Part shown: positions 63,663-64,000 of the stretch, one piece after another
Numbering within the stretch: the first letter of the stretch is position 1
Layout: every line of letters begins with the position of its first letter
Source of the DNA: an uncultured Lachnospiraceae bacterium
GTDB lineage: Bacteria > Bacillota > Clostridia > Lachnospirales > Lachnospiraceae
Direction of reading: 5' to 3'
NCBI GenBank assembly: GCA_910579685.1
Contig: CAJTVN010000011.1
Coordinates: 53,589-117,588, forward strand
DNA length: 64,000 nt
Notes under the pieces: generated by a model
Database searches by the model: none
What the model was told of the DNA's origin: nothing
Seen by the model: only the letters and a program-made list of their open reading frames with translations
Program-made: the position numbers and the translations under genes

Positions 63663-64000
63663 TCAGCCGATGTTTAGCCCAAAGAGTTCAATAATCTCTC
63701 TCTGAAAAGCTGTTGTCGTTGTGTAGATCGGCTTACGCTTCCCTTCAACAGAAACTACCCGCAGGGATTTCATCTCATCTATCACTTCCTGCATATTATG
63801 GCTCTTGAACCATCCGGCCTCATTCATGATGTTTTTAATCTGGGAAGAAAGTATCAGGGCGATATACTGGATAAACAGACGCCCGTCCATTGCCACTGAG
63901 GAATGGATACGTAACCTTTTCATATCAAGGTCATTTTTCAGGTCATCGAAATGCTTTTCTATTGTATCCTTCATCCGGTATATTTCAAGTGCCTCCACCG
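63663..64000 (-). mobile_element. Transposase C-terminus, IS4-superfamily (IS1634-like), partial
   Basis: The frame IEKHFDDLKNDLDMKRLRIH contains the catalytic glutamate region of DDE transposases, followed by DGRLFIQYIALILSSQIKNI. It continues beyond the right edge. Family placement within IS4 is by resemblance only. No terminal inverted repeat is recognised at its left end. Confidence 0.65.

Overview
The window looks like a chromosome segment of a gut-type anaerobic Firmicute of the class Clostridia, most likely family Lachnospiraceae. Supporting signs are strong AGGAGG-type ribosome binding sites with many GTG/TTG starts, a pyrophosphate-type phosphofructokinase, rubrerythrin, NADPH-type GltBD, LytTR/GHKL signalling, hemicellulose glycosidases and many short intergenic repeats. 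Genus assignment is inference; no rRNA gene is present.

Bases 1-24400 are mostly housekeeping. They hold a heteromeric ABC-2 exporter with a LytTR/GHKL regulatory pair (1-4674), recD2, a degraded AlbA/RecG-like gene, the gltBD operon with a promoter and terminator-like leader hairpin, an S1-domain/HAD/CPBP-protease cluster, a flavin reductase-rubrerythrin operon with a palindrome at its promoter, an ABC-F ATPase, and glycogen phosphorylase next to a LacI-type regulator. The glgP and lacI promoters carry matching operator palindromes.

Bases 24500-40000 form an accessory island. A WYL-domain regulator heads a tight leftward operon: a tandem degenerate GTPase, two GTPases, an unannotated 33-residue membrane peptide overlapping its neighbour, a large HerA-type ATPase, a DNA/RNA non-specific endonuclease (EndoNS_2 type), a 92-residue protein, an ADP-ribosylglycohydrolase, and an AAA-PD-(D/E)XK protein. 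I read this as a candidate anti-phage or anti-plasmid conflict system. Remnants of an Rpn-like nuclease, a HAD phosphatase and a second, truncated AAA protein lie beside it.

Bases 40000-60400 are carbohydrate-centred: four Gfo/Idh/MocA oxidoreductases with an AraC regulator, two GH43 glycosidases, PPi-PFK, a MATE exporter, and a solute-binding lipoprotein paired with a 1311-residue hybrid sensor kinase. They end with an unusual fusion of a HelD-like helicase to the N-terminal sandwich domain of GH31 glycosidases.

Bases 60400-64000 hold an XRE regulator followed by degraded material: pieces of a peptidase S51 gene, a response regulator, a glucosaminidase and a transposase, several MITE-like or structured repeats (one with an 11-bp target duplication), and a 3' tRNA fragment that may be an old attachment site. 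Repeat families recur across the window, twice with compensatory changes that preserve hairpins.
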